64,000 nucleotides of DNA, from contig JAMWFC010000032.1 of NCBI GenBank assembly GCA_027475525.1, positions 1,116,001-1,180,000 on the forward strand, given 5' to 3'. Source of the DNA: Macrolepiota albuminosa (lineage: Eukaryota; Basidiomycota; Agaricomycetes; Agaricales; Agaricaceae). The notes under the pieces were generated by a model. The model worked only from the letters and a program-made list of their open reading frames with translations, searched no databases and was not told the DNA's origin. Below, in pieces: positions 1-11,340 of the stretch. A program made the translations under genes and the position numbers. Within the stretch, counting starts at the first letter, position 1. Each line of letters begins with the position of its first letter.

Positions 1-1554
1 ACACAAACTGTAGCATAGTCAAATTAATAACAGTGTTTGACTAAGGATGGTCAATTTTTCAGTTGAGCTTCTATGCATCAAGGGACACTATAGACCTACT
101 GACACTTGTCAGTCTGGAGACTCAAGCAACCTTCTGGAACATAGAACAGTGCTGGCTTTGGTGCTCTATTCAATACAGGCTTTACTTATCAGGCTCAACC
201 ACTAATAATTAGCTATTTCTAACAATCATCAACTTAAAGGACTTAGGAGACTCAGGACTCATAGTGCTAGCATGGCAGCAAGAAGGTAGTCTTGATCAAA
301 ATTCAATCAATTCTAAGAGGGGTATCATTAAGTGCTGCTATTTGTTGAGGCACCTCTATCAGAAGAATAAAGAATCAATGACAACAAGACAGAATATACT
401 CAAGCCCAACATTTCAATCTATCAGAAAATGGTACAATGTTTAGTGCAGGGATTAGCACTCATGGTGTCAGTTGAGGATTTTCTGGCCATACTTTGGAGT
501 GGCCTGGCCAATTGGAATTAGATTAAAAAATGAGCAGACTTGTACAATTCTAAGTAGTTTTAGAGTCACCATGGCTAATAGGCTCATTGTCCATGTGCTG
601 CCAGTCACCGTTAGTTGTAACCACAAGGAGAGGTGCTAATTAGTAGCACTGCAGATAAACTCATTTTAGGAAATACAGTAGCACATAGTATAAAAAATAG
701 CTATTTAACATGTAAATAACAACAAATTGTAATCCATTAGCATCCAGTTATGCTCAGCATTCAAATTGCACTAGCCAAACCTGATGTTGTCATCAAGTTA
801 GGCACTAGCATTGTTTTTCTTGTCTTTGTTGTTTATGGTGCTACCTATAGGCACACCTCACAGTGCTATCCTTTCTTTTCTTGTAAACTCTATCAATATC
901 TTAGTGCTTACCACTTGCTAAGTAGCATTGAATGCACTAGGACTTGGTACACCATTATATTATATTAGCTTGGGCACACCAGGACTCTGTCAGAACTCCT
1001 TGCACACTAAGCATGCCAGGCACTGGAGATGACGTTGTACTGTGTATTGTCCAGTGCACCCAACCATAGTTGGCATCATCAGCATAAATAGCAAGATAGT
1101 GATATGCCAAATATCTAATCAAGGAAATAGCCAACAGGTGGTAGTACTTGGCAGAGACAAGATCTTGAGATGAATTCCAAGATCAAGTCCCATTAGATCT
1201 GATATCAGACATCAAAAACTATCCCCAAGTGACAACTTACCATTGAAACAATACTCAACCTTGTCCTTGACACTTCAACATGTTTTGCTATGACTATGCA
1301 ACCATGACACAATGCTGGCACTCTAGGAAGGAATGAAGAGTGACAAGGAGGCAAACAAGCAAGGAAGTTAAAGAGGTTGGCTTGGCAAAAAAAAAAGATA
1401 CTCAAACTTTTAGCTACAATGCCAAGTGCTGGCAAGACAGCAACTGAGGTCCAGATCTAGTACAGCTCTTTTCCAAGCACCAGCATGTGCAAACAACAAT
1501 GAGCTGATGTCTAGACACATGAATATGCTATAGTCCATGCATAGTAAAGAGGGG

Positions 1555-1563
1555 TATAAAAGG
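1555..1563 (+). promoter_or_regulatory. TATA-like element in block A
   Basis: TATAAAAGG is a strong TATA match inside the CpG-poor block, of the kind found in LTR promoters. No intact downstream ORF follows on the plus strand, and the gag-like remnant runs the other way. It could be part of a decayed LTR or chance in AT-rich DNA. Confidence 0.25.
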
Positions 1564-1847
1564 AGGATGAAATCAGGAAAGTTGGATACACAATTGCATT
1601 TTCATGGCTCAGAATCTCCAAAGAGTGGATCTCTTAGGCCTACAAGCAGTACAATAGCTTTGGTCTTAGTAATAATATATTATTGACTCATTTTTGAGTG
1701 TGCACCACACATCATTCCAAATAAATCAATTAAAAATTATAACACCTTATTACAATGTGCATGCACATGTAACCAAGTCATCAGAACTTTGTGAATTGAA
1801 GTTTCAAATCTTAATTAAAGTTCTGCTCAATTCTATTTGAGCAACTT

Positions 1848-1960
1848 ACAAGCATGGTCACTACAGAGACCCAACTCCACAACTGCAAGCACCTCAGACA
1901 AATCATATTTGTTGTCCTTGTGCCTATTATGAGTTGGGTCTCTGTAGTGACCATGCTTGT
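1848..1960. repeat. Perfect 30-bp inverted repeat with 53-bp spacer
   Basis: Positions 1,848-1,877 are the exact reverse complement of 1,931-1,960. The arms start with ACAAGCATGG and end with CCATGCTTGT. The match stops at the next base on both the inner and outer sides. The structure sits at the 3' end of the gag-like remnant, so it would form a 30-bp stem with a 53-nt loop in RNA. Confidence 0.95.
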
Positions 1961-2718
1961 GGATCAACCTTTCCTCCACCAGCTCTGCTAGGGTGAGAGT
2001 GAAGCACTCCATGAACTTGTCTACCAATGCTCCATTTCCTACAACTCTCTCTAACTTCTTTGCTTCAGCCTTGGACCTGTATCTCTGCAGCATTACTCCT
2101 GCTCAACCTAGCATGCTCTCTACAAATGCAGTCCAAATTGGCCACACTTCTAGCATCATCCACAGCTTCAGGATAGGACTCCTTGACTTCTTTGACAAAG
2201 TCTGCCTAGAAGTGCCCATCCTCAAAGCTATCAAAACCTCTCCACTCCTGCTCAGTTTGAGCATCCACATACTCCAACACTCCCCTCTTCCTCTCTGTAT
2301 CACTCTGGATACCTGCATGTTCAAACAGTGACTGCATCCACTATAAAAAACAGTAAACCTCTGAAGGCTCACTGTGTCTAAATCTGGGAGCATCTCTGCT
2401 GTCAGGCAAATGCATCTTATATCTGGGTGTTTGCTCCATAATACTGGTCAAACTGGTTGGCTCAGTCATAGAAGACTTAGTTTTTGGTGGAGTAGACATG
2501 CACTTCTCAGTCCAAAGTTTTTGTTTACAAAGTACAATGTCTGGGTCTGGAAGAATTGGAACTGTGCCCTTAGAGGATGCACAAGTTTCTCTTCTTCTAG
2601 GAGAGATAAAGTTTTTCACCTTTGGTTGAGTAACCTTAGGTGTACCAGGCCAGGAGCCTGGTGGGGTGAAACTAATTGTTTCTTTTAGGTACTTGGACTC
2701 CAAATGGAGGTCCAACAA
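1950..2718 (-). pseudogene. Retrotransposon gag-like remnant
   Basis: The minus-strand translation reads, in one frame with stops, DAPRFRHSEPSEV, then WMQSLFEHAGIQSDTERKR, then YVDAQTEQEWRGFDSFEDG, then FVKEVKESYPEAVDDAR. This order, with a short N-terminal APRFxG-like box, an AGI-xxD-ERKR helix, a YVDxxTExEW box and a SYPEA motif, resembles Gag-like proteins of basidiomycete LTR retrotransposons as I remember them. Several stops (TAG, TGA) interrupt it, and some could come from CpG-to-TpG change (for example CGA to TGA). No protease, reverse transcriptase or integrase is visible nearby, and no LTR pair was recognised. The family assignment is from memory of the motif pattern and needs a profile search. 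Confidence 0.5.
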
Positions 2719-2880
2719 AGTGATTGATTGTGCAACAAAAGCCTCCTTGTGGTGAGCTCCAGATGATGCGAAATGAGTAGTTTACTTTTATGTAAAAGTA
2801 GTCCAACTGAAATTGAACTGATCTTCTTAATAAATTTCAACTGCTCAATCTCACAGATCACAGAGTACGTGGGGCAAGTG

Positions 2881-3869
2881 TTTACACGCACGCGCACTTT
2901 GTAAAAGTGAATGTTAATTTTTATTGATTTTTAATTGTAAATGTGAAACTAAGTTCACACTCAAAATTGGGCATCAAATAGTATTAATACTAAATATCCC
3001 GAAGTCAATCTACTGCTCCTAGCATAAGACGTCCACTCCCTGGGGACTCCGAGCCGTGGCAAGTTGATTGCTTGCCCGGCCTCCCCGAAACCCTCCCCTT
3101 TTAATAACCCTTTCCCTCGTGCACGGACCACGACATAACGGTGCGTTTAGCCGTCATATTGTCGCTGGGCACTCGGTTCGATGCGTTGCCGGGCCTGGGC
3201 ATTCGGTTATTGGCCTTCCCGGTGCTTGGTGCGTGTGGGCACTCAATTTTCCGGTAAAACTCCTTTTCCGTTGCTCGGTTATCCCCTTTTCCACCTCATT
3301 CTTGCGGCTGCTTTTGTCCTTCTCCCTCCTGTTGCCTCCTTCGTCATCTCGTGGCCACCATCGGGTTGAGTCGCACAATCGAGGCAGAGTATAGGAAATG
3401 TCGAGGTCGGGACGGAGAGGAGGGGCCGAGGATGATGTCAGTGACTGATGGGCTGATCTCGGACTTTCGTTCCGATATTTCTTTTTACCAAGCACTGCCA
3501 CCACCTCGGCTGCTGCTATGCCATCAACCCTTGATTGCGCCCATGGTGTCTTGGTACTTTGTACTGCGAGCTCGTTACGTAATTCATAGTTTGGGGCGAA
3601 CTTTGGTAAGTCCCCCTTCGTCTACAGTTTTCGACGGATGCTTACAGCTTTCAGCACCATTTAAGTGTATATTAGGGAGACGTAAGTACTCTATCTGTCT
3701 GCCTCGGATTGAGGCAGACGTATCAACATAGAAGTACCGACTTCACCCCTCGCCTCTTAGCCTTGAACGGTGGATTGCCGGCGATATAAACCGATTTCTT
3801 CTTCGAAGTACAATTAGATACATAGGCATCTATTGTCTCTGAATCTTCTCACACATGTTCCCACACCTT
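2881..3869. other. Intergenic, no gene recognised
   Basis: Composition returns to normal (CG-containing) here. Overlapping ORFs of up to about 126 codons occur on both strands near 3,070-3,730, but they shadow each other and none shows a recognisable domain. Confidence 0.5.
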
Positions 3870-6484
3870 TTATTGATCGACCTTCATTCGTGAGGTCCTG
3901 AACAATTGCACCATTCCAACGGGAATGAGAGACAAGTTAACCACTTCCCAGCTGCCAAACCGCTTCACCACTTCTTCACCATAGAGTGACACAAGCCATT
4001 GTTCGTACCAGTCGAGATCATCCCATGTACATTTAGTCTTCGCTTGCGACAGATAAGATTGCACAACAGGTGTCTTGTGTACCCGTGTCAATCCTTTAAC
4101 CGTCAACATGTATTCATAGCGGTGTCTCCATCCACACAACCACGACTCACGTAACGAAATGAATTCGTCGAAGGCCATAAATGGGCCTTCCTTGCCCGGG
4201 AAGGTTTTTGTGGGGTCGTCCCAAAAATCCTTTTAGTCTTTGTACACCGATTTATCTTGTTAAGTGAGAGCCTCAAAACTCAATGCCTCCTCGTCATCGA
4301 AGCTCTGCGTCAATGCAAACATCTCTATCATTGGATGACGAAGCTCGAGACCGCCTCTGCTGATAGGGAGGTAAAAGTATCCCTGCGGCAGGTCCTTGAT
4401 ACCGAAACGCGTCTCAAGAACAGAGCGCAGGTAGGCTACAGCACCCCCTTGAACATCTGGTAACAGTTCTTGCTGAATTTGGGCGAGGGTGCTGATGATA
4501 TCGGTAAGATGAGCGTCACAAAAGCACGGTGCGGGTCGTCCACCGAAGTTCCTCACAAAGAAAGCCATGTACTTGTTATACACATTGACCCAACCAAGAA
4601 CCAATTTTGTCGCTGAAAGCTGCCGCCGTAGCTCAACGATATGGACATTGACCTGTTTCTGGTCAATTACGAATCGAATTTTCGATGGATCAAAATAGAG
4701 GAAACCCCAACGAATGTCACCCTCAGGAAGTCCAGAAGGTTTCGTCTTCCCGACGCATGTCGAACCAGTTTTACTTGCGTTGAGCTTGAGACCAACAAGA
4801 TCAGCATATACATTCATTTCCTTCCATCCCGTAGCGCATTTCTCCGGGTCAGCGTCCCAAAGCCAAAGGTCGTCATGCAAGCGGTACAAGAAGAGGCCAT
4901 TTGCCTTCTGGTTGACAGCAAAGTCCATGACAAACAGAATAACTTCACCACAAACGCTGCTAAGGGGATAGCTAAAGGGTGTTCCACAAATTCTTGTACA
5001 AACCTGGCCAGATGGATCGCTTTGGAAATGCAGCGGCGTGCGAAAGACCCCTTTGGAAGAATGAAAACCACTCTTTTGAAACGCCGAAAAACTTGAGTAT
5101 GGTGAGGATGGATTGGTGAGGGAGGGAAGGGCCAAACCACTCTAGGTCAGAGCGGACGACAGCATAGGTCCCGTGCAATACAGTATTGAGCAAAGCTTCG
5201 GTAGCCATTATCTGTAACAGCTTCTGATTGACTGAAGCTGGGTCCAGGCCATCCTCACTGGGTTTATCCAGGCGATTGTCATCATATGCAGGCTGTTTCG
5301 AAAACCGCTTCGATGACGACAACTGATTAAGAAAGAATTGCCTCTGCTGCTGCTGGCGGCAATCGTCAATACTACATTGATTTCATAATTGTTCGACATT
5401 CTTCTTGTAATTTTACACTGGATGAGATCTTTTCCATGCCAGGAATCGTCGGAACGAAGCCTTCAGCCCTATGGATTTGGTAAACAATGTTCCGAGTGGT
5501 GAACAACTATTATGTCCTTACCGATACTTTCCACTAAGATGGCGACGCATTTTCACAAGTACACCCTCCGTAGACCACGACCAGACGTCAAGACTAGCCA
5601 TTCGCATGGTGAGAACACCAGCCAGTTCTACCAAAACGATCGAGTTGCTGAGGACTTCGTTAAATGTTTTCCTCTTGCTCTCGTCCATGAGGTCCGACCC
5701 AAGAACCCCACGGACGATGATCTCAACCTTCTCGGTAGTAAAAGTTTCCCTTTTGAGAGAGGCTTCCAGTGACTTCGTTTCTTCTCGGAGGTACTGTAGA
5801 GCCTTGGTCGCTTCTTCGGAGGAAAAGAGATCGTTGAGGTAAGATTCGAGAGTCTCAGTATCGACGTTGGCGTCCTCGAATACGATGGAATTGAGTCGAG
5901 CAAGTTGATCATGCATCTCTTGCCTTCCCGCTTTTTGGCCGCCTTCATTGGTGACAGACTCAGTCTTTCCGCCATTGGAGCCTGGGAGAGCGACGGACGA
6001 ATCTCCACTCGCAACCATTCATTAAAGAGGCTGCCAAACACCTTTGCACCGTCAAAACGCATGAGGGAATGGCGTATGTGGCCCTCCAAAGTGTCGATCC
6101 AGCTCCTGAGGATGTCCCCATCGGAAGTTAGGATCGTGTTTTGCCTGTGGAAGCCACATACGAAGATTGGCAAGACTGAGCTTCCCGCTCACGATATCCC
6201 CTTCGTCTACTGATCCTGAGCCTGGCCAAGATTGGACGGCTTCAAGTAGAAGCTGGACTTTCTCGATAAGGTTATCGCCGAAGGCATCGGCCGTTTGAAT
6301 CACCTTGGCATGCTCCTGGTAACTTAAACGCTGTTTCTCCAGTTCCTCGAGTTTCGTAGATGTGATGAACTGGAGGGTTTGTCCGAAAGCAGAGGATGCG
6401 GTAGAGCTGCGCATCACGAGAAACGCGAGGAACAAGAAGTTGGTGATTAATGTCGATGTGGGAGCTGAAGCACCACAGGTGCAC
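3870..6484 (-). pseudogene. rvt-type cellular reverse transcriptase-related gene, decayed
   Basis: This is the remnant of an rvt gene, a class of single-copy cellular genes related to reverse transcriptases and found in fungi. Reading down the minus strand, N-terminal helical segments (KLEELEKQRLSYQEH; LESYLNDLFSSEEATKAL) are followed by the RT core (LLNTVLHGTYAVVRSDLEWF), the catalytic box RLHDDLWLWD at about 4,900, KLNASKTGS, and the C-terminal WDDLDWYEQWLVSLYGEEVV near 3,960. These match my memory of fungal rvt proteins, including the HDD variant of the YxDD motif. The gene is broken. Frame shifts occur near 6,120, 6,015 and 5,060; the last joins FFQR to FRTPLHFQ and needs one added base in a G run, too short a gap for an intron. 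An in-frame TAA lies near 4,230. A GTAAGG donor near 5,530 suggests that some interruptions are real introns. I infer a pseudogene, unless the assembly has several indel errors. Confidence 0.72.
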
Positions 6485-7400
6485 GAAGGGTGAATTAGTA
6501 GAAGTACCTGGCTATGCGGCCCCGAGCGGCCCCGAAAGCAACACGTAGACTCCTTGGCGGGTCCTCATGAGTCCACAGAATGAGACGGGTACTCATCGTC
6601 AATAATACATCTTCAGCGAAACTTGTCCATTTTCAAAAGGCCTGTTGAAGTTTATCTTTTGCCTTCTCGCTTTGTCTGGGTTTGCTAAGGCGAGGTATAG
6701 GTGCAATTTTGTAAGAGAAAGTGGTGTTATGGTATATCCAGATTACCCTAGATGACTCAAAAAGAGTCACGGTTCCTCAGGAACCCTCGTTCTGACTCGC
6801 GAGTCGAGAATGCTGGGATAAGTCAATAGATGGCTTAAAACAAATCAGTCACCTTTTTGATGGAAAATGTACCGAAGAGCGAAATTTGAAACCATTGTCA
6901 TAGTCCAGCTTGAGATATTCGTGCCGGATGACAGAAATGGAGCTACATTACGTAACGTAATTCCGAGTTCACAGTAGATGTGATGTGAGCCAGCCAGCCG
7001 AATTAGGCTTGGGTCACGGCACACTGATCGAGTCTCGCGGTGAGAACTGTTGTAAGTCCTAGTATTGCGAAAACTGCCTAACTACAACATTCGGTTAGGT
7101 ACTTATAGGATATGTAAGCGGTAGTCAAGGAGTGTGATGGTAATCAATGAAAACATATGAAGTAAAGTGTAACGTAGTCACGAAACCGTTACAGTAGACC
7201 GCTTATAGTAAAGACATCAAGTTTCACTACATTTTTTTCCGTGCATGTCTCGTTGAAAACTAGTCGTACTGCGGTCCTGTTTCGCCTTGACGTAATTTCA
7301 ATAGGTATACGAACGCGTGTACCATGACGATAGCAGTCATGACGAGTGTGCCGTGACTCTAGCCAAATCCAGCTGGCTCACGTCACAGCATCCTAGCCCA
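6485..7400. other. Intergenic, no gene recognised
   Basis: No ORF above 60 codons and no splice-linked coding signal was found. The right end is the promoter region of the oxidoreductase gene that starts at 7,467. Confidence 0.6.
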
Positions 7401-7407
7401 TATAAAT
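7401..7407 (+). promoter_or_regulatory. TATA box of the 7,467 gene
   Basis: TATAAAT lies 60 bp upstream of the ATG at 7,467, in the usual range for a fungal core promoter with a short leader. It follows a CG-containing stretch and has no competing start codon between it and the gene in the same frame. Confidence 0.45.
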
Positions 7408-7466
7408 TGATTCACATAACAGTCAATGATCAATCCTACCTATCGAACATAGAGAACAACACATTC

Positions 7467-8423
7467 ATGAATATCCTCGTGATCGGTGGCTCTCGTAACA
7501 TTGGATACCATGCCGCACAACGCTTCCTTGGTATGTGCACATAGAGCCTAGCTCTGATTGATCGCTTCATTGATTAATACTTTGTAGAGGCTGGTCATTA
7601 TGTCACTTTTCTTTTGAGAAAATTATCCGTGTTCGACAACAACGACGTCATCAAGAAGTTCGTCGAGTCGAAAAAGGCATACCTTGTGCAGGGTGATGCT
7701 CTCATCAGGGAGGACGTCGAACGCGCATGGAAGGCTGCTGCCGCCAACGTCGAAACTGGTGTCGTGGATGTTCTTCTGTTCACGGTCGGTGAGAGTTCCC
7801 AATCTTCTATCTTCCTTCGCGACATCTGACCTCGAGTAGGCGCTACGATCTCTCAGGGGAAGCTCCATATTACCAAGGGGCTGCTTATATCACCTCCAAA
7901 TCTCGTCACGAATGCCCTTCTCAATGCCCTCAGTACCCTTCCGTCACCACGTCCTAAAATCATAGCCATCTCTTCGACTGGTATCACTCGTAGCTCAAAA
8001 TCTGCTCTTCCTTGTCCTATCAGAGTGCTATATAGTTATCTCCTTGCTGCACCTCATCGCGACAAGTGCGGTGTGGAGCGTCTGGCTGCACACGTCACAG
8101 GCTGGAGTTGGGACGGCAAGGACTTTGGTGAACTTGGCGAGGATATCCTTGATAGCGCTGGGAAATGGAAGGAGACACCTGGATTGCCTGCACCAGGGTC
8201 ATTGAAAGATGTGCTTGTTGTGCGGCCTGCACTGCTCACGGATGGAGAGTGCATGGCCGAGGGAGTCAGTGGTCAGCCTGACTCGAAGGCGCCATACCGA
8301 GTGAGTGAAGAGGAGTTCACGTCATGGACGGTTTCAAGGAAGGATGTGGCGCACTTTATTTTTGATGTAGTTATGAATCATTGGGACGAATTTGGTGGTA
8401 AGCGCATTAATATTGGATACTAG
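7467..8423 (+). CDS. NAD(P)-binding Rossmann-fold protein (atypical SDR/NmrA-like)
   Basis: Three exons (7,467-7,530; 7,588-7,788; 7,840-8,423) join in frame to give 282 residues. The N-terminus MNILVIGGSRNIGYHAAQRF is a classic dinucleotide-binding strand-loop-helix with the glycine pattern GGSxxIG. It is followed by EAGHYVTFLLRKL and by an Asp (QGDALI) where SDR-like proteins contact the adenine. Later segments KIIAISSTGITR and a C-terminal region ending in RINIGY fit an extended or atypical SDR such as NmrA-like or isoflavone-reductase-like proteins, although the usual YxxxK pair is not obvious. The start was chosen because the glycine-rich strand begins directly after it. An in-frame upstream ATG lies at 7,318. 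The product is probably a soluble cytosolic oxidoreductase or redox sensor. The substrate cannot be read from the sequence. Confidence 0.75.
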
Positions 8424-8652
8424 AGGAGGACCTCTGGATACGCCAGTACAAAGTTGACATGTAGTCAAATTAATTATAATTGATTGTCTCAAGCTCCTCA
8501 AATCACTAGTTGTTGGTCAGATTATGAGGCAAGTAGCTATTTACATATTACAGAGTGCGGCCCTAGAAAAGAAATGAGACGATGTAGTAAACGATGCAGA
8601 AGTCCACCATGGTGTTGCATTATACAAGTATTACGACTCCTTTTTGTCAATG

Positions 8653-10225
8653 TCATGGATTAGGGTTGTCCTGGCCCTTTGCGGTAGAAACCTCAAACTC
8701 TCCTTGTACTGCGGCATGTTGACGACGCTGAATGATCATCTTCGTGACTAAAATTGTAGTCCCGCACCAGAGGAAGCTGAACATCATATCAGTACCGACG
8801 TCTCGGACGGAGAAGGGAACGGATAGCGAACATCACATAATAGAAGACGACAGAAAGCTGAGAGAAAGAAGTCAAGGGGATGGCCAACAAGATATCAAGA
8901 ATTCCTTACTGGCACGAGAACTGTCACCAGGAATTTCGCGATGGTTAAGCCTATCCTATAAATATCAGTTCCTGATAAGCCATCTGGTGTTCTCTGCTTA
9001 CAGAAGATGGGCTGTGGTGTGGGTCTTGTCAGAGACGTGAAAGTTGACCTGGTTTGAAAATCTTACTAACCAGTACTTCTCTAACGACGTCACAGCGAAT
9101 TATACTCTGGAATCGAGTCTTGTCCTTTTTGTAGGTCCAGAGAGAGTGCAAAAGAATTGCCGTCAGTCCAAATATTTCAAAGATCATCTATAGCGGACAA
9201 TTCTGAGGCACAGACCAATGTTGAATGGAAAGACTTACCCCAGGAGCAAACGGAGTCCAGAGAATATCACGTTCTTGCAGGGAACATATCCTGTTGTTGG
9301 GAGATAGAAACGGAAATTTAGTGGATTTTATGAATGCTGCAAACGATGTAAGAAAGGAACAAATGATTATTCATATGCGATAGCACAGGGAAGGACTATA
9401 GTCTCACGTGTCGTCTTGATGGAAACAGCAATAGCAAACGCAACGATGGCCATCTGAGTCAGAATAAATGCACCTAATGTCACAAAGACAAGGCTGCGAT
9501 TGCGTCGTGACAGGAGCCACAATCGCAGCATCAGGAAGACTAACAGTGAATATTGTTCATGCGAAATGTAACCAATACCAAGGAAAACTACTCACAATGC
9601 ATGGGACCTGTAGTGGTAACGCAGATGATTATCTACGGATGATCTGAGTTATTAGTGGGGTATACGGGAATAGATCCATACCGCAGTGATGAACCATATT
9701 CGACAGCTTGTAACGGGATCAGTTGTTTGTCCGACAGTTCCTGTTATAGTACTTACAACTACTTGTATTGATCAGCATTCAAGATTACAGCCAAGCAATG
9801 TGACATGTACACACCGGAAGTGATAGATTTGTAACCTCTATCATACTCAGCTCTGATGGGAACATCCATTAAGGCAAGCAGAATCACGAAAGGAAGTCAT
9901 CCTCACGACGATTATGCCATACTATACTGCTCGGGATCACATATCGAAGCACCAAGAACAAGGTCTTTAAAGTTGACCACTTAGCGTTCCAAATGTACTT
10001 CACTTCGTCATCGAGTGTTAAGAGGTGATTATAAAGAAGAATCTAAATGCATCGAACTCATGAACAAAATTCTGAAGAGAAGGCTTTCGTCAAGAACGCA
10101 CCACTAGGCCTGCACCTAATGTTGGGGTTTCCACGTATGAGTGCAAGCGGTCAGTTCACAGAGAAAGCGCAGTTACCCGTAACGTATCGTGATCCGACTA
10201 CCAATTGTTCTTCCTGCAGCTCCAT
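8653..10225 (-). CDS. DUF6533-type seven-helix membrane protein
   Basis: A many-exon gene reconstructed on the minus strand. Exon 1 (10,225-10,177) starts MELQEEQLVVGSRYVTG. Exon 2 is only 14 nt (10,115-10,102, GAGLV when spliced). Exon 3 (from 10,042) reads LLYNHLLTLDDEVKYIWNAK and then TLFLVLRY. The box YxHLLTLDDEVxYIW is the hallmark of DUF6533, a basidiomycete-expanded family of predicted seven-helix proteins. Further exons give CRIWFITA, then FLMLRLWLLSRRNRSLVF with a hydrophobic segment (TLGAFILTQMAIVAFAIAV), a loop with Cys, then IFEIFGLTAILLHSLWTY and YRIGLTIAKFLVTVLV. The last exon junction is unresolved. The protein may end near 8,790 or, more likely, with MIIQRRQHAAVQGEFEV at 8,653. 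It is probably a plasma-membrane protein of unknown role. Confidence 0.75.
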
Positions 10226-11340
10226 AGTCAAATGTAAGTCTCTGCCGATTAACGACCGTTTGAACACGCTAGAAGATGGGTACCTAGAACAAGGAAAAAG
10301 TTGTCAGGAGTCCGTCACTTTACCGTTAATATCATTCCACATATTTATATACACCATACACAATACACAATACTTACAGTAGAGCTGAAACATCGGATTG
10401 ACAACACACACTAAGAACTCGCGGGGTATAACTACGAAACTGATCATCTTTGGCACTGATGTACAAAAATGAAGATTCGAGTGCTTAAGGCGATATCAAG
10501 ATCGAACGTGAGAGCATAAGAGAGGATCTTCTTCGCCGCCGAATCATTCAGAACAAAGTGACTGTGGTAGAGTTTTTGCATATTTGGTAATAAACGCAGT
10601 ACTTGGTGATGCAGAGGGCTTTGCTAGCATATAGCAACGGTCGGAGTATGGTCCAAAACCGGTGATGCAGAGGCGTGGAGGTGCGAAATACGATAGATGA
10701 AGGAAACGTGACTGTACCGCCTTGGAGATGTTGGATCTTACATACCTATCAGGTAGGATGGAGTAATGACGAGTAACTTAGTCGAATAAGCTACTTATGA
10801 GACATAAATTCACATCAGATAGCCGCAATTTGTTTCTCCTCTCCTATGTGGCGGAGATAGCTTGAATATGAACTAAGGAAGATAAAGCAACTGTCGATTC
10901 AGTGGTAAACGAAAATCGCTTATGTAAGGGCACGTTGTCGGGAATGATTTCAGTGGCGATGACTCAATCACAGCAAAGAGACGAGAATAGTGGATGCGAG
11001 TAGTAAGTTACATGCCATGATTATCAATCTATTGAGTTGTCGAACCGTTCCGAGAAGAGATGAACTCACATTGATTCAGACATCATGCCGTTGGGGAAGT
11101 TACTATCAGACGTGTATGAGTCCTATAACCGGTGATTGTCAGAGCTGGGCATCAACGTGACGAACGTCGTCCAGCTTTAATGGAGCAATCAAGAAATCAA
11201 GATAAAAAATGTGTGACACATACAACGATGGTCCAACTCGTTGCAGATCCAATATGAGCGCTGATCAATAGATGGAGAAGGCTGAAAATCAGACAGTAGA
11301 CCTGTGAACAAATTGAAGGATGGGAGTCAGAAAATTTCAA
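10226..11340. other. Intergenic, no gene recognised
   Basis: About 1.1 kb of normal composition with no ORF that carries a recognisable domain. It ends at the abrupt change to the CpG-poor block that starts near 11,350. Confidence 0.5.

Larger units (their letters stand above)
1..2880. other. CpG-depleted AT-rich block A (decayed repeat DNA)
   Basis: Almost no CG dinucleotides are seen over nearly 2.9 kb, while TG and CA are abundant. CG reappears abruptly near 2,880. Long-term cytosine methylation followed by deamination gives this pattern in fungal repeat DNA. The only coding trace I can support is the gag-like remnant at 1,950-2,718 on the minus strand. From 1 to about 1,830 I see no gene, only short stop-rich ORFs. 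Confidence 0.7.
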
